Below are positions 9,157 through 18,340 of a DNA stretch of 64,000 bases, one piece after another (the stretch's first letter is position 1; each line of letters opens with the position of its first letter). The stretch covers positions 45,745-109,744 of the forward strand of contig NZ_JAGGKL010000009.1 of assembly GCF_017873625.1 (NCBI RefSeq). Reading direction: 5' to 3'. Source of the stretch: Methanobacterium petrolearium (GTDB lineage Archaea; Methanobacteriota; Methanobacteria; Methanobacteriales; Methanobacteriaceae). The notes beneath the pieces were generated by a model. That model was not told where the DNA came from. It did no database searches and saw only the letters and a program-made list of their open reading frames with translations. The translations under genes and the position numbers were made by a program.

Positions 9157-9828
9157 TTAGTTCTGTATTTTTCCATCAAATACATTTACAATCCTATCAG
9201 CCATTTTTCCCACGTAGGGTTCATGAGTTACCATCACCAGAGTTACATTCTCCTTATCATGGAGATCACGCAGGAGTTTCAGGATCACATCCCCTGTTTT
9301 GGAGTCTAAAGCCCCTGTAGGTTCATCAGCAAGAATTATGGAGGGATGATTGACCAGTGCCCTGGCTATGGCCACCCTCTGACGCTCCCCACCTGATAAT
9401 TTGGTGGGGATTTGATCTTTCTTATCTGTCAAGTTCACGGATTTTAAAAGTTCCAGTGCCCTTTCTCTCATCTGGCTGGTGGAAAAATCTGATTCATACA
9501 TGGGTATTTCCACATTCTCCATCACAGTGAGGTTGGGTATCAGATTGTGCATCTGGAAGACAAATCCAATTTCTTTTGATCGGAATTCGTCAAATTTTTT
9601 GTTTTTCATGAGATCAATACCCGCTACCTTAATGGTTCCTTCATCAGCCACATCTAATGCTCCAATCATATTCAGGAGTGTGGATTTTCCCGAACCAGAT
9701 GGTCCCATTATGGATAGGAACTCTCCCTTTCTCACTTCCAAATTTAAACCATTTAAGGCTTTTATTTTCCCACCATCATAAGTCTTCTTAAGGTTATGAA
9801 TTTCAATGATGTTGTTTTCTTTATTCAT
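9157..9828 (-). CDS. ABC transporter ATP-binding protein, MacB/LolD type
   Basis: 224 residues from the ATG at 9828, preceded by AAGGGGAGAGCAT; a longer form from 9861, overlapping the permease stop by eight bases, is possible but adds only a polar leader. Walker A GPSGSGKST, LSGGERQRVAIARAL signature and Walker B IILADEPTGALDS are intact, and ALVNHPSIILADEPTGALD is characteristic of the LolD/MacB group. It follows its FtsX-domain permease (9854-11044) and should power a mechanotransmission-type transporter. No periplasmic adaptor gene is present, which fits a single-membrane archaeon. Confidence 0.93.
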   Translation of the reverse strand: MNKENNIIEIHNLKKTYDGGKIKALNGLNLEVRKGEFLSIMGPSGSGKSTLLNMIGALDVADEGTIKVAGIDLMKNKKFDEFRSKEIGFVFQMHNLIPNLTVMENVEIPMYESDFSTSQMRERALELLKSVNLTDKKDQIPTKLSGGERQRVAIARALVNHPSIILADEPTGALDSKTGDVILKLLRDLHDKENVTLVMVTHEPYVGKMADRIVNVFDGKIQN

Positions 9829-9853
9829 ATGCTCTCCCCTTATTTTATCCCCT

Positions 9854-11044
9854 TCATTCATAGCGCAACGCCTCTGTTGGTGATAGTTGGGATGCCCGGT
9901 ATGCTGGGTACAATCCACCAATTATTCCCACAACAAATGCCACCAGGAATGCTCTGATGAATATATCCGGTGCAAAGGATGGTTCTATGGTTCCACTGAA
10001 GTAAACTGAGAGTAAAGCTACAACTCCTATCACTGCCACTATGGTTCCAGCCACTGCAGCGATTAAGGTCAAGACCACGGATTCACCGAGTATCATTCCC
10101 AGTATTCTTTTTTCCTTCCATCCTACAGCCTTTAAAACACCTATTTCGCGGGTTCTTTCAAATACTGACATTACCATGGTGTTTACCACTCCCACTCCAC
10201 CTATTATTATGGCTAAGAGTGAAATTGCCCAGTTGGCTGTGTCTATGGTGTTAAGTGCATTGTTCATCCGACCTGCCATTGATGCAGCAGTTGTGGTGGA
10301 TAATTCAGTGGGATATGCTGTTTCAATTGCTTTACCTACTTCTGTTGCGTTGGCATTTTCATCTATCTTCACTGCTATGTTACTTACCTGGTTATCATTG
10401 TTAGTCAGGTTTTGGAGTGTGGATAGTGACATGAAAGCTCCGGCATCAGTTATGAAGCTTCCAGTTTCATAAATTCCAGTTATGGTGAAATCCTTACCAA
10501 ATAAGTTAATGGTGTCCCCCACCTTTTTATCGAGATTAGTGGAAGCTGTTTTACCAATTATGACCTCATTTGTACTTTCATTAGAATACAATGCCCCATC
10601 AATGTTTTCGATTCCTGCAAGGCTTAATTTCTCAGGATCCATTCCTGTGACTGAGAACCCAGCGAACCCCCCAGGAACACCACTTGTACTGGTGGTGCCT
10701 GTTCCTGTTGAAGTTCCTGACACAGCAGTTGCTGATGATTCACTGGTTGAAGTGTTGGTTGCTCTTAACATTCCTGCAGTTTCTTTTACTCCCGATATAT
10801 CCATGAGTTCAGTGACTCGGCTTTCATTGATCCTTCCTGATCCATAGTTACCAGCGCCAGTCTGCATCACACTGACTTCAGCAGCCCCTGCTTTCAGGGT
10901 GCTGGTGGTTGACGCTTTAAGACCACCAGTGACCATGCCCAATGCCACAATGACCATTATGCCTATTGCAATTCCTACAATAGCAAGTAAACCTCTTGTT
11001 TTATTCCTGAATGGATTTTTCAGGATCAACTTTAAGTATGACAT
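9854..11044 (-). CDS. ABC transporter permease with FtsX/MacB domain
   Basis: 396 residues: N-terminal helix (about 20-42), a large extracytoplasmic domain (about 43-270), then three C-terminal helices with the FtsX signature VFERTREIGVLKAVGWK (about 293-309) and the terminal motif LYPAYRASQLSPTEALRYE. The external domain holds a low-complexity Ser/Thr/Gly stretch (about 105-125). It precedes its ATPase and forms a two-gene transporter. Members of this family export peptides, lipoproteins or drugs, or act as sensors; which applies here is unknown. The same architecture recurs at 13323-14375. Confidence 0.92.
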   Translation of the reverse strand: MSYLKLILKNPFRNKTRGLLAIVGIAIGIMVIVALGMVTGGLKASTTSTLKAGAAEVSVMQTGAGNYGSGRINESRVTELMDISGVKETAGMLRATNTSTSESSATAVSGTSTGTGTTSTSGVPGGFAGFSVTGMDPEKLSLAGIENIDGALYSNESTNEVIIGKTASTNLDKKVGDTINLFGKDFTITGIYETGSFITDAGAFMSLSTLQNLTNNDNQVSNIAVKIDENANATEVGKAIETAYPTELSTTTAASMAGRMNNALNTIDTANWAISLLAIIIGGVGVVNTMVMSVFERTREIGVLKAVGWKEKRILGMILGESVVLTLIAAVAGTIVAVIGVVALLSVYFSGTIEPSFAPDIFIRAFLVAFVVGIIGGLYPAYRASQLSPTEALRYE

Positions 11045-11200
11045 GGGTTTTCATTTTAAAAAGGATTATTAAATGTTTATGCCGAATTCAAGCATTAATG
11101 AAGTGAAAATTATGCACAAATTATACATAAATCTAATCATCCCCCACCTCACTAACACATGCTGCCCTCATTTCCACCTATAACCATTTTGTTGAAATAA

Positions 11201-11533
11201 TTATTCTCGAGTGATTTTCAGAAGAATTGATAGTGCAATTAACTGAACTATGTTAATCAGAAATAGTGGTAATCTGGGGCCACTTATCTCAGAACCATGG
11301 AATTCTATTTGAACGAATAGGGGCAAAGCCAGGAATATGGTGGCAACGATATTCTGGAAGAGAAGAAAAGTTGAAAAATATAATAATCCAATGGTAAATT
11401 TTGATTTTACCTGACGGTAAGTTTCCCAATACGAATACAACAATCCTAACAACAGGCATACATTTGCAATTCCAATCGCCACTGCTACAAAGATTACCAC
11501 ATCACCAAAAGGACCATATTCTGCCAGTACCAT
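11201..11533 (-). CDS. Small four-helix membrane protein of the HTH-linked family (copy C)
   Basis: 110 residues with about four hydrophobic segments. IGIANVCLLLGLLYSYWETY, the basic loop QVKSKF, then TIGLLYFSTFLLFQNI and the C-terminal ALSILLKITRE define the family seen also at 5982, 8711 and 22157. It is nearest to the copy at 8711 (shared GPRLPLFLINIVQL). The winged-helix partner at 11572 ends 38 bases upstream, so the pair is probably one transcript. AAAGGGGTAAAACA precedes the ATG. Function unknown; a membrane sensor or modulator of the adjacent regulator is a guess from context. Confidence 0.8.
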   Translation of the reverse strand: MVLAEYGPFGDVVIFVAVAIGIANVCLLLGLLYSYWETYRQVKSKFTIGLLYFSTFLLFQNIVATIFLALPLFVQIEFHGSEISGPRLPLFLINIVQLIALSILLKITRE

Positions 11534-11571
11534 TGTTTTACCCCTTTATCTGACTCAAAGTTAGAGCCTAT

Positions 11572-11856
11572 TTAATTTAGTTTTAATTCTTTCCAGATTT
11601 CCTGAAATGTATCATAATTTTCTTCCATTTTATCTGTGAGGAAGTACATTTCACCATATTTATGTTCACCTGTCGATGTAATGACATTATTTTCTTTTAA
11701 AACTTTAATATGATGTCTTATCGTCTTATAATTTAAATTTAATTCTTCTGAAAGTTTATTGGCATTGTAAGGCCTGTCATGTAATGTCATAATGATTTTA
11801 GCACGGTTTGGCCCCCCTGTTGAGCCGGCTATTAACCACCAAAGCAGCTTCCTCAT
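11572..11856 (-). CDS. Winged helix-turn-helix transcriptional regulator (copy C)
   Basis: 94 residues. The shared N-terminus WLIAGSTGGPNRAKII, the helix-turn-helix PYNANKLSEELNLNYKTIRH and the wing YGEMYFLTDKMEENY align without gaps, apart from one inserted residue (EHKYGE), with the regulators at 6341, 14912 and 22530. It is the first gene of a pair with the small membrane protein at 11201. It is read in the same direction as a MacB-type exporter that follows (9157-11044). Likely DNA-binding repressor; ligand unknown. Confidence 0.85.
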   Translation of the reverse strand: MRKLLWWLIAGSTGGPNRAKIIMTLHDRPYNANKLSEELNLNYKTIRHHIKVLKENNVITSTGEHKYGEMYFLTDKMEENYDTFQEIWKELKLN

Positions 11857-11971
11857 AGGATCACATATTCCTAGATTTAGATTTTATTTATATTCTGGAG
11901 ATGAATGGAATATGATTTCAATTACTAAAATAACATTCTATAAAAAACCGGATGGTGTGGTAGTATCAATT

Positions 11972-12547
11972 CTAAAGAAGAGATAGTACCATGAACACGT
12001 CCCCACCAGGACCATACTCTCCTTCTGAAAATTTATCAATATATTCTGCCCGATAATATTCTCCGGGTTTTAATTCTTTTTCGATAAATCCTGCCTTCTT
12101 GTAGGATTTTATGGCCATTTTATTGTATTTTGAAGGGCGTATGATTATATTTGCATAGCCAAGATCCTTAACAATCCTTACAAGTTTTAAAATAGCCTGC
12201 GTTCCATGACCATGACCGGTACAGGCTAAATTTTTTAGCCAAATATCAAATTCAGTGATTTTTTCAAAAAGATGAAAGGAAGTGTAGGATATGATTCCTA
12301 TATCCTCCTTCTTTCCATTTTTTGTGGAAACAATAATGTAACATCTCCCCTTTTCTGGCTGGGAACCAATGAAATAATAATCCTGATAATCTGCTTTAAA
12401 TTCTTCATAAGAGGGTATAGTCTCCTCAGTCAAGCCTTCTAACTTGTTTAAAAACATTGAAAAATCTGAATAATATAACCAGTAATATGCTTTCTTTCTG
12501 TCCCCAATTGTAGCCTTTCTAAGTCTTATCATGCAAATCCCAGTCAT
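11972..12547 (-). CDS. GNAT family N-acetyltransferase
   Basis: 191 residues. The acetyl-CoA-binding turn is LACTGHGHGTQAIL (about 124-137), a variant of the R/Q-x-x-G-x-G/A loop, followed by the helix and the AIKSYKKAGFIEKE motif B (about 158-171) that ends most GNAT domains. The N-terminus IRLRKATIGDRKKAYYW is a typical first strand and helix. Acceptor unknown. The start could be the ATG at 12547 or the second ATG six codons later; neither has a strong ribosome binding site. It stands alone between the winged-helix gene and an ABC ATPase. Confidence 0.8.
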   Translation of the reverse strand: MTGICMIRLRKATIGDRKKAYYWLYYSDFSMFLNKLEGLTEETIPSYEEFKADYQDYYFIGSQPEKGRCYIIVSTKNGKKEDIGIISYTSFHLFEKITEFDIWLKNLACTGHGHGTQAILKLVRIVKDLGYANIIIRPSKYNKMAIKSYKKAGFIEKELKPGEYYRAEYIDKFSEGEYGPGGDVFMVLSLL

Positions 12548-12658
12548 TTTGACGTTATATTATATAAATTAGATGTATAATATTATTTTGATATCTTTTT
12601 TAATAAATTTTCTAAAAAGAAAAAGGAGAGTTCAAGTGGATGAAACTCCAACTTAAAC

Positions 12659-13330
12659 CTATTTACTATCCTTGTTGACTATTTTTCCATCACTCATATG
12701 GACGATTTCATCTGCAAAACTTGCTGATGCTGGGTTATGAGTAACTACCACAATACTGACCCCATTATTATGATTCAGATCCTGTAGTATTTGCATTATG
12801 GAATTGGCATTTGCTGTGTCCAGCTCTCCTGTTGGCTCATCAGCCAATATTAGGGACGGATCATTGATCAGGGCTCTGGCAATAGACACACGTTGTAGTT
12901 CTCCCCCTGAAAGCTGTGTGGGGCGTTTATGATATTTGTCCTCCAATCCCATCTTATCCAGAACTTCCTTTGCTTTCTCCAGATCCTTGTTAATCATTGG
13001 GAGCATGACGTTCTCCAGTGAGGTGAGCTGGGACAGGAGGTTGAACCTCTGAAATATGAATCCGATTTCATTCCTCCGAAGACGGGCCTGTTCCTTCATA
13101 GACATGTTGATGGTTTCTTCCCCATTGATACGGAATAAACCCATAGTAGGTGTGTCCAATATACCAGCCACGTGTAGAAAGGTTGATTTACCAGAACCTG
13201 AAGGTCCCATGACTGCGGTGAATGAACCTTCATCTAACCTCAGATCTAGTCCTGCCAGGGCATTCACCAGCCCATCACCCATATGATAGGTTTTCCAGAC
13301 GTTGTTGAATTCAAGTACGTGTTTATTCAT
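12659..13330 (-). CDS. ABC transporter ATP-binding protein, MacB/LolD type
   Basis: 223 residues. Walker A GPSGSGKST, signature LSGGELQRVSIARAL and Walker B LILADEPTGELDT are complete, and the H-loop appears as VVTHNPASA. It follows its permease, whose stop overlaps this start by eight bases (13323-13330), so the two are coupled. Together they form a second MacB/FtsX-type transporter, paralogous to the one at 9157-11044. Cytoplasmic ATPase subunit; transported substrate unknown. Confidence 0.93.
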   Translation of the reverse strand: MNKHVLEFNNVWKTYHMGDGLVNALAGLDLRLDEGSFTAVMGPSGSGKSTFLHVAGILDTPTMGLFRINGEETINMSMKEQARLRRNEIGFIFQRFNLLSQLTSLENVMLPMINKDLEKAKEVLDKMGLEDKYHKRPTQLSGGELQRVSIARALINDPSLILADEPTGELDTANANSIMQILQDLNHNNGVSIVVVTHNPASASFADEIVHMSDGKIVNKDSK

Positions 13331-14375
13331 TTCGTAAAGCCTCCACTACATTGAGTTTTGATGCGCGCATTGCAGGGTATAATCCTGCAAGTATGCTTAA
13401 AAGGGTAGACCCACCGATCACCCCTAAAATCAGCCATAACGGCATCATTCCAGGAATATAATCTCCAAGTTGCAGTAAATTGGCAATTATCACAATTCCA
13501 ATAAGTCCCAATATTACACCAATAAATCCCCCTAAAAATCCTAATAAACCGGATTCAAACAGGATACTTCCTTTTATTTCCCAGTTAGTAAATCCAATGG
13601 CCTTTAATACCCCTAACTCTTTTGTTCTTTCCATGACACTGATTAGCATGGTGTTTATCACGCTTATGATCCCCACCAGTAAAGCAATACTGGCTATGAT
13701 TCCCATGAAAAGCAGTGCCTGTCCTGTCATTTCCTGAATTTCACTCACATGTTCTGATTTGGTTACTGCTGAAATTCCGTCTATATTTTTTTCCACCTCA
13801 TCGGATACTGTTTCAGGATCTCCATTGGTCCTGGCATAAATAGCACCTACCTTATCTCCTGCCATTTCACGAACAGTATCCTGATTTAGGTAAATATAAG
13901 GAACTTGCGTTTTTTTAACTATTCCTGTAACAGTCAATTCATTGCCTTTAACGGTTATTACACTCCCAACATCATAACCTAACTTTTCAACTGCTTCTTT
14001 GTTGATTACAACACCTTGCGTCCCTTTTATTAGTTTAACATCCTTCCAGTTATTGACTCCCTCCACGTATAGTTCAGTTCCATTTACATCCTCTGAAAAC
14101 TGGGTCACTTCACGGAAATCATAGAGATCGGACTGGTTTCTTATTTTGGATACGGTTTTATTATCCATTAAATAAGATCCAGAGCTGGATGCTGGTGTTA
14201 TTACTATATCATACATATATGCATTTGTTTCATCTTCAATCGCTGTGGTTACCCCCGCGGTTAAACCTAATAGTGTCATAAGCATTGCCGCGCCAATTAT
14301 TATACCCAACATGGTTAAAGAGCTTCTTAGTTTTCTTCTTCTTATATTGTTAAATGACAATTTGTAAAGATCCAT
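13323..14375 (-). CDS. ABC transporter permease with FtsX/MacB domain
   Basis: 350 residues: first membrane helix about 18-42, extracytoplasmic domain about 45-220, then three helices with the family motif VMERTKELGVLKAIGFT (about 245-261) and a terminal LYPAMRASKLNVVEALRNE. Its external domain is shorter than that of the paralogue at 9854. CAGGTGGGAAA before the ATG supports the start. It heads a two-gene transporter with the ATPase at 12659-13330. The region upstream (14376-14911) contains no large gene. Confidence 0.92.
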   Translation of the reverse strand: MDLYKLSFNNIRRRKLRSSLTMLGIIIGAAMLMTLLGLTAGVTTAIEDETNAYMYDIVITPASSSGSYLMDNKTVSKIRNQSDLYDFREVTQFSEDVNGTELYVEGVNNWKDVKLIKGTQGVVINKEAVEKLGYDVGSVITVKGNELTVTGIVKKTQVPYIYLNQDTVREMAGDKVGAIYARTNGDPETVSDEVEKNIDGISAVTKSEHVSEIQEMTGQALLFMGIIASIALLVGIISVINTMLISVMERTKELGVLKAIGFTNWEIKGSILFESGLLGFLGGFIGVILGLIGIVIIANLLQLGDYIPGMMPLWLILGVIGGSTLLSILAGLYPAMRASKLNVVEALRNE

Positions 14376-14911
14376 TTTCCCACCTGAAATATTGTTTTAG
14401 CTATTTATCTAACTATTTTGTTGATTTCATCCTTTTTTAGAATTGTGAAATAAATTATTCATCCTTTAAATCTGCATGTCCCTCTAGAACGGATCACAGA
14501 GGCGTAAAATCATACCCATTTTTAAACATCAAAAAGCATGACTTTCAGTGGGACATCCTGATTTTTAAAATCAAATTTACCATCACTATCCAAAAAAAAA
14601 CCTCCTTTAAAATAATTCATGATTTATTTGTTATTTAATTGTAGTTTAACCCCATAAAAATAGTTTTTTTAATAATTCAACCTTATTTTCCCCGTTTTTT
14701 ATTCTGTTTCGCCATGATTTTCCCCTAATTTATACCCAAATTCGCCCAGAATTGGAAAACTGAATTTTAAAAAAGAGGAATAAAATAGATTTAAAACTCA
14801 TTTAAAATAATTAACCAGATGAAAACTAAATTGTTACCGTTAAAAATATTTAAAGTCAAAAAAACTGAAAATAAAATTTTAAATTTTAAAAAAAAGTAAA
14901 AATAATGATAT
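14376..14911 (-). other. AT-rich intergenic region with one possible micro-ORF
   Basis: No gene of normal size is visible in these 536 bases. On the minus strand, GGAGG near 14602 precedes a TTG at 14593 that opens a 23-codon frame to a TAA at 14522 (contains DSDGKFDFKNQDV, ends MLFDV). The text looks protein-like, so it may be a small gene or the last piece of a lost one. The rest is poly-A/T-rich, with no RNA structure or repeat that I can support. It should contain the promoter of the FtsX permease. Confidence 0.35.
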
Positions 14912-15256
14912 TTAATGAATTAGTTCCACAGGAATAGTATCCGTCATCTTATCCCCCATATAGTACACTTCAGTATCAGATCCTCGGAATTTTTCTACAA
15001 TCTGCATGAAAATGGCAAAATTTTCTTCCATTTTATCTGAAAGGAAGTATAATATGCCATATCCCTTACCAGCAGACACTACTATATCATTTTTCTCTAA
15101 AACTTCGATATGATACTTTATGGTTTTGTAATTAAGAGAAAGGATTTCAGCAAGTTGATTAGCGTTGTATGGTCTTTTCTTCAATTGTGCTATGATTCTA
15201 GCACGATTTATTCCGCCTTTACTTCCTGCCAACAATTCCCATAATAATTTTCTCAT
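14912..15256 (-). CDS. Winged helix-turn-helix transcriptional regulator (orphan copy with C-terminal extension)
   Basis: 114 residues. Residues 1-90 match the regulators at 6341, 11572 and 22530: LLAGSKGGINRARII at the N-terminus, PYNANQLAEILSLNYKTIKY as the recognition region and YGILYFLSDKMEENF after the wing. It differs in having about 22 extra polar residues at the C-terminus (starting near FRGSDTEVYY) and in lacking a small membrane protein gene downstream. Instead it is preceded by a HAAS-domain membrane protein whose stop lies 26 bases upstream, so it may belong to the PadR/HAAS operon. AGAAGGG lies before the ATG. Confidence 0.83.
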   Translation of the reverse strand: MRKLLWELLAGSKGGINRARIIAQLKKRPYNANQLAEILSLNYKTIKYHIEVLEKNDIVVSAGKGYGILYFLSDKMEENFAIFMQIVEKFRGSDTEVYYMGDKMTDTIPVELIH

Positions 15257-15282
15257 GAAAAACCCTTCTACATCCTTTAATT

Positions 15283-15882
15283 TTAACTCCCTTTTTTACC
15301 TTCTATAATCCTTAAATTCCATTTTAAATATCGAATTGCCAATCCATAGAACCACTTAGTTACGTACACCAGACCGGCCAATAAAGCCAGACCAAATATT
15401 GTTAAACCAATTCCATACAATATTCCTATTAAAGTACCCAACAACCCATCATATGCAGTTACATTTAAATTGTAAGGAGGTAAAATTGGTTTTAGAACCG
15501 TTCCAAGTGTGATAAAAATCCCACCAAAAACCATTGCCCCTCCCAAGACAAATAAAGTTAATAAAATTGCAATTAACAACATGGCAGGTACTGCCACAAA
15601 TATCAAATTGAAAATTCCAAGCCCTGCTGTAGCCAGTGCCGCTTCAAATACACTGCCTGCTGACTGTTTATTTTCTGCTTTTCTAAGCATGTATTCGGCT
15701 TTAATTTGTTTTGCAATGTTTTTTGGATTCCCAAGTGCTCCTGAAATTTCTTCTTCAGTCCTACCTTTTTCTAAACCAATCAGGAAGTGTTCCTCATAAT
15801 CCGAAATTATATCCTCTCGTTCCTCCTTTGGAAGTTTTTTCAGAAGTTTATTGAGTTTTTTAATATATTCATCCTTATTCAT
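15283..15882 (-). CDS. DUF1700/HAAS-domain membrane protein
   Basis: 199 residues from the ATG at 15882. The first 60 residues form the helical HAAS region (KLNKLLKKLPKEEREDI, YEEHFLIGLEKGRTEEEI, ALGNPKNIAKQI), and three or four membrane helices follow (about 77-100, 106-128, 140-165, 168-190). HAAS proteins are almost always encoded with PadR regulators, as here: the start overlaps the PadR stop by eight bases, with GGGGGAT just upstream. The family is thought to be a membrane partner or anti-regulator of PadR, but its biochemical role is not settled. Confidence 0.88.
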   Translation of the reverse strand: MNKDEYIKKLNKLLKKLPKEEREDIISDYEEHFLIGLEKGRTEEEISGALGNPKNIAKQIKAEYMLRKAENKQSAGSVFEAALATAGLGIFNLIFVAVPAMLLIAILLTLFVLGGAMVFGGIFITLGTVLKPILPPYNLNVTAYDGLLGTLIGILYGIGLTIFGLALLAGLVYVTKWFYGLAIRYLKWNLRIIEGKKGS

Positions 15883-16219
15883 CCTTAATATCCCCCAAAT
15901 TATCAACTAATTTCTCATGAACTAAATTATTAACACCTGTGGAGAATTCATCCCATTGCACAACCAATTCTTCCTTTTTTTCTTTTCCTAAATCTGTTAT
16001 CTGATAATATTTCCTTGAAGGTCCATCTTGCGACTCTTTTAGGTAAGGAATCACCATTTTATCCTTTTTTAGCCTTCTTAAGAGAGGATAAATAGTACCT
16101 TCAGAAATTGAAATGCTCTTTGAAATTTCATCGACCATTTCGTAACCGTAACAGTCTTTTCTGTCTAGAAGAACCAGTACACAAAGTTCCAGTACACCTT
16201 TCTTAAATTGTGGGTTCAT
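15875..16219 (-). CDS. PadR family transcriptional regulator
   Basis: 114 residues from the ATG at 16219; an in-frame GTG three codons earlier is the alternative. The PadR winged helix is plain: KKGVLELCVLVLLDRK, YGYEMVDEISKSISISEGTIY, PLLRRLKKDKMV, and RKYYQITDLGKEK at the wing. A short C-terminal helix should mediate dimerisation. It heads the operon PadR-HAAS, perhaps extended by the winged-helix gene at 14912. PadR proteins of this size usually repress their own operon; I see no clear palindrome directly before it. Confidence 0.9.
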   Translation of the reverse strand: MNPQFKKGVLELCVLVLLDRKDCYGYEMVDEISKSISISEGTIYPLLRRLKKDKMVIPYLKESQDGPSRKYYQITDLGKEKKEELVVQWDEFSTGVNNLVHEKLVDNLGDIKDE

Positions 16220-16235
16220 GATTATCACTGAATCT

Positions 16236-16274
<39 letters not shown>

Positions 16275-16366
16275 TAGACCTGCCCCATAAGTACACCGCA
16301 ATTGCATAAAATGGGAATGAAAAGGCAAAATAAGTAAAAAAAATTGAAAATAAAAAATTTAAAAGT

Positions 16367-17122
16367 CTAATATTCAGTTATAACCAGCATTTCATAGTCT
16401 TCAACTGTTAAAACGTCATTTTTACTGAATTCACCAAGTTTGCACCCATAAATACCAATTTCATTAAAACCAAGGGATTTTAGAAGCCATGTGATTTCAG
16501 AAGGAACGTAATATCGTTCATTGCAGTTTAAAATAAGTTTGTTGCCATCATCATCTTCTGTTTCAAACCGGTATTTGTCCCGGAAGGTCATGAGGTCAAA
16601 TGTGTTTCCGCTGTTGGTCTGAGATTTAGAATTGGCATTTATGAAATCTTTAACTGAATGAAACAAAGGGAACAATCCATTAAGGGTGGTGAAGATCAAT
16701 TTACCCTTATCATTCAGTGAACGTGCCGCGCTTTCCAATATCTGGAAGTTCATCTGGTCAGTTTCCATTAATGGGAAACCACCCTCACACAGCATGATAA
16801 CCAGGTCAAACTCCCCTTTAAAGGGGAGATCTCTGGCATCAGCCTGTCGGAAATCTATCTCAAATCCAGCATTACTCGCATTTTCCCTGGCTTTTTCCAA
16901 CATATTCTGGGAAAGATCCACACCAGTGACCGAATAACCTCGTTTGGTAAGTTCAATGGTATGTCGACCGGTTCCACAGCCAACATCCAGAATTTTACAG
17001 TTTTTATCGTGGTTAATTTCAGATTCTATAAAGTCAACTTCCCCCATGGTACCCTGAGTGAATGATTCCTTTTCATACTTATCAACGTAATTTGTGAATA
17101 GTTCCTCGTACCATTGCTTCAT
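16367..17122 (-). CDS. Class I SAM-dependent methyltransferase
   Basis: 251 residues. Motif I KILDVGCGTGRHTIELTKRG (about 38-57), the acidic strand-2 end VTGVDLSQNML, the strand-3 motif FRQADARDLPF and the strand-4 segment FDLVIMLCEGGFP are all in order. The C-terminal half has a mixed beta segment typical of small-molecule methyltransferases with Methyltransf_25 domains. Acceptor unknown. AGGTGTCATAA precedes the ATG. It is divergent from the terpene-cyclase-like gene at 17253, sharing a 130-base promoter region, but there is no evidence that they work together. Confidence 0.87.
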   Translation of the reverse strand: MKQWYEELFTNYVDKYEKESFTQGTMGEVDFIESEINHDKNCKILDVGCGTGRHTIELTKRGYSVTGVDLSQNMLEKARENASNAGFEIDFRQADARDLPFKGEFDLVIMLCEGGFPLMETDQMNFQILESAARSLNDKGKLIFTTLNGLFPLFHSVKDFINANSKSQTNSGNTFDLMTFRDKYRFETEDDDGNKLILNCNERYYVPSEITWLLKSLGFNEIGIYGCKLGEFSKNDVLTVEDYEMLVITEY

Positions 17123-17252
17123 TTATGACACCTGTAACTTTTATCTGTAATTCAGAGTATATGAATTAGTTAATTATTAAAAACCTTACTATCTTTAATG
17201 ACGCGTCAAAATAATAAACAATTACTTTATAATTAATTTATAAGGGATTGGA

Positions 17253-18272
17253 ATGACTGATTGGCTCTCAAAATTCAACTATGATCCTACTAAATCACTT
17301 CTCGAATCAGGGAATGAAACAATCATCTATTTTACAAAAAAGAATCTCTTAGAAGAAGATGTAAACCCCATTGAGTGTCTTTGGAATTTATCAGAAGTCC
17401 AAAAAATAGTCAAAAAACAAGTTGAAGATGGTTCATGGCCCATCAACGGAAAATACGCTGTTTCTGGAGTTAAATATCCTTTAATTGAAACCTGGAAACA
17501 GATAAGGATTTTAATCCAACAATATGAGTTGAACAATACCCATCCATCCATCCGAAAAGTTGCTGAATTCATATTCTCCTGCCAGACTACTGAAGGAGAT
17601 ATCCGGGGAATTCTGGCCAATCAGTACACCCCTTACTACACCGGAGCAATAATGTACCTTTTGATTAAAGCAGGTTACCAAAACGACCCTCGCATAGAAA
17701 AAGGTTTTAAATGGCTTTTGAAAATGCGACAAGACGATGGTGGTTGGGTAATCGGTAGTCCCGGTATGATTGGCCTTTCAGATCTCACCAGGGCAGAGAT
17801 GAATGATCTAACTTCCAACAAAAATAGGGAGACTGCTCAAGCATTTGACAGATCTAAACCCTTTTCTGCGGCAGGCACAGGAATGGTCCTACGGGCTTTT
17901 TCTGTTCATCCTACCTATAAAAAATCTGAAGCAGCATTAACTGCAGAACGACTTTTAAAATCAAAGTTCTTTAAAAAAGACAACTGGACATCTTATCAAC
18001 ATCCGGATAACTGGTTACGATTCCAGTACCCATTCTGGTGGACTAACCTGGTATCTGCACTGGACTCACTTTCTCTTATGGGATTTTCAAAGGAGGATAA
18101 TGATGTTGAAAAAGCCTTAAAATGGTTTATTGATCATCAGGAACCAGATGGATTGTGGAAAGTTTCGTATTCAAAAATTCATAAGTCTCCAGATGACCAG
18201 AAAACATTTAAATCAAAATTATGGATTACTTTAGCAATTTGCAGGATTTTTAAGAGGTTTACAGAATGTTAA
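17253..18272 (+). CDS. Prenyltransferase/squalene-cyclase repeat protein (alpha-barrel)
   Basis: 339 residues built of helical repeats with QW-like signatures: QVEDGSWP (about 51-58), the segment around CQTTEGDIRG, MRQDDGGWV (about 158-166) and HQEPDGLWK. These match the terpenoid cyclase/prenyltransferase toroid fold, but the protein is half the length of squalene-hopene cyclase and I see no DXDD acid motif, so cyclase activity is doubtful. It is a close paralogue of the gene at 42010-42966 (shared FSCQT/FNCQT, NQY, GYQNDPRI/GYANDKRI). GGGATTGGA before the ATG supports the start. Soluble; role unknown. Confidence 0.8.
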   Translation: MTDWLSKFNYDPTKSLLESGNETIIYFTKKNLLEEDVNPIECLWNLSEVQKIVKKQVEDGSWPINGKYAVSGVKYPLIETWKQIRILIQQYELNNTHPSIRKVAEFIFSCQTTEGDIRGILANQYTPYYTGAIMYLLIKAGYQNDPRIEKGFKWLLKMRQDDGGWVIGSPGMIGLSDLTRAEMNDLTSNKNRETAQAFDRSKPFSAAGTGMVLRAFSVHPTYKKSEAALTAERLLKSKFFKKDNWTSYQHPDNWLRFQYPFWWTNLVSALDSLSLMGFSKEDNDVEKALKWFIDHQEPDGLWKVSYSKIHKSPDDQKTFKSKLWITLAICRIFKRFTEC

Positions 18273-18340
18273 AAACAGTTATCATGTTAAAATGAGAAAG
18301 AATATAATATTAAATATCTACAAAACGTAGGGGGACAGTT

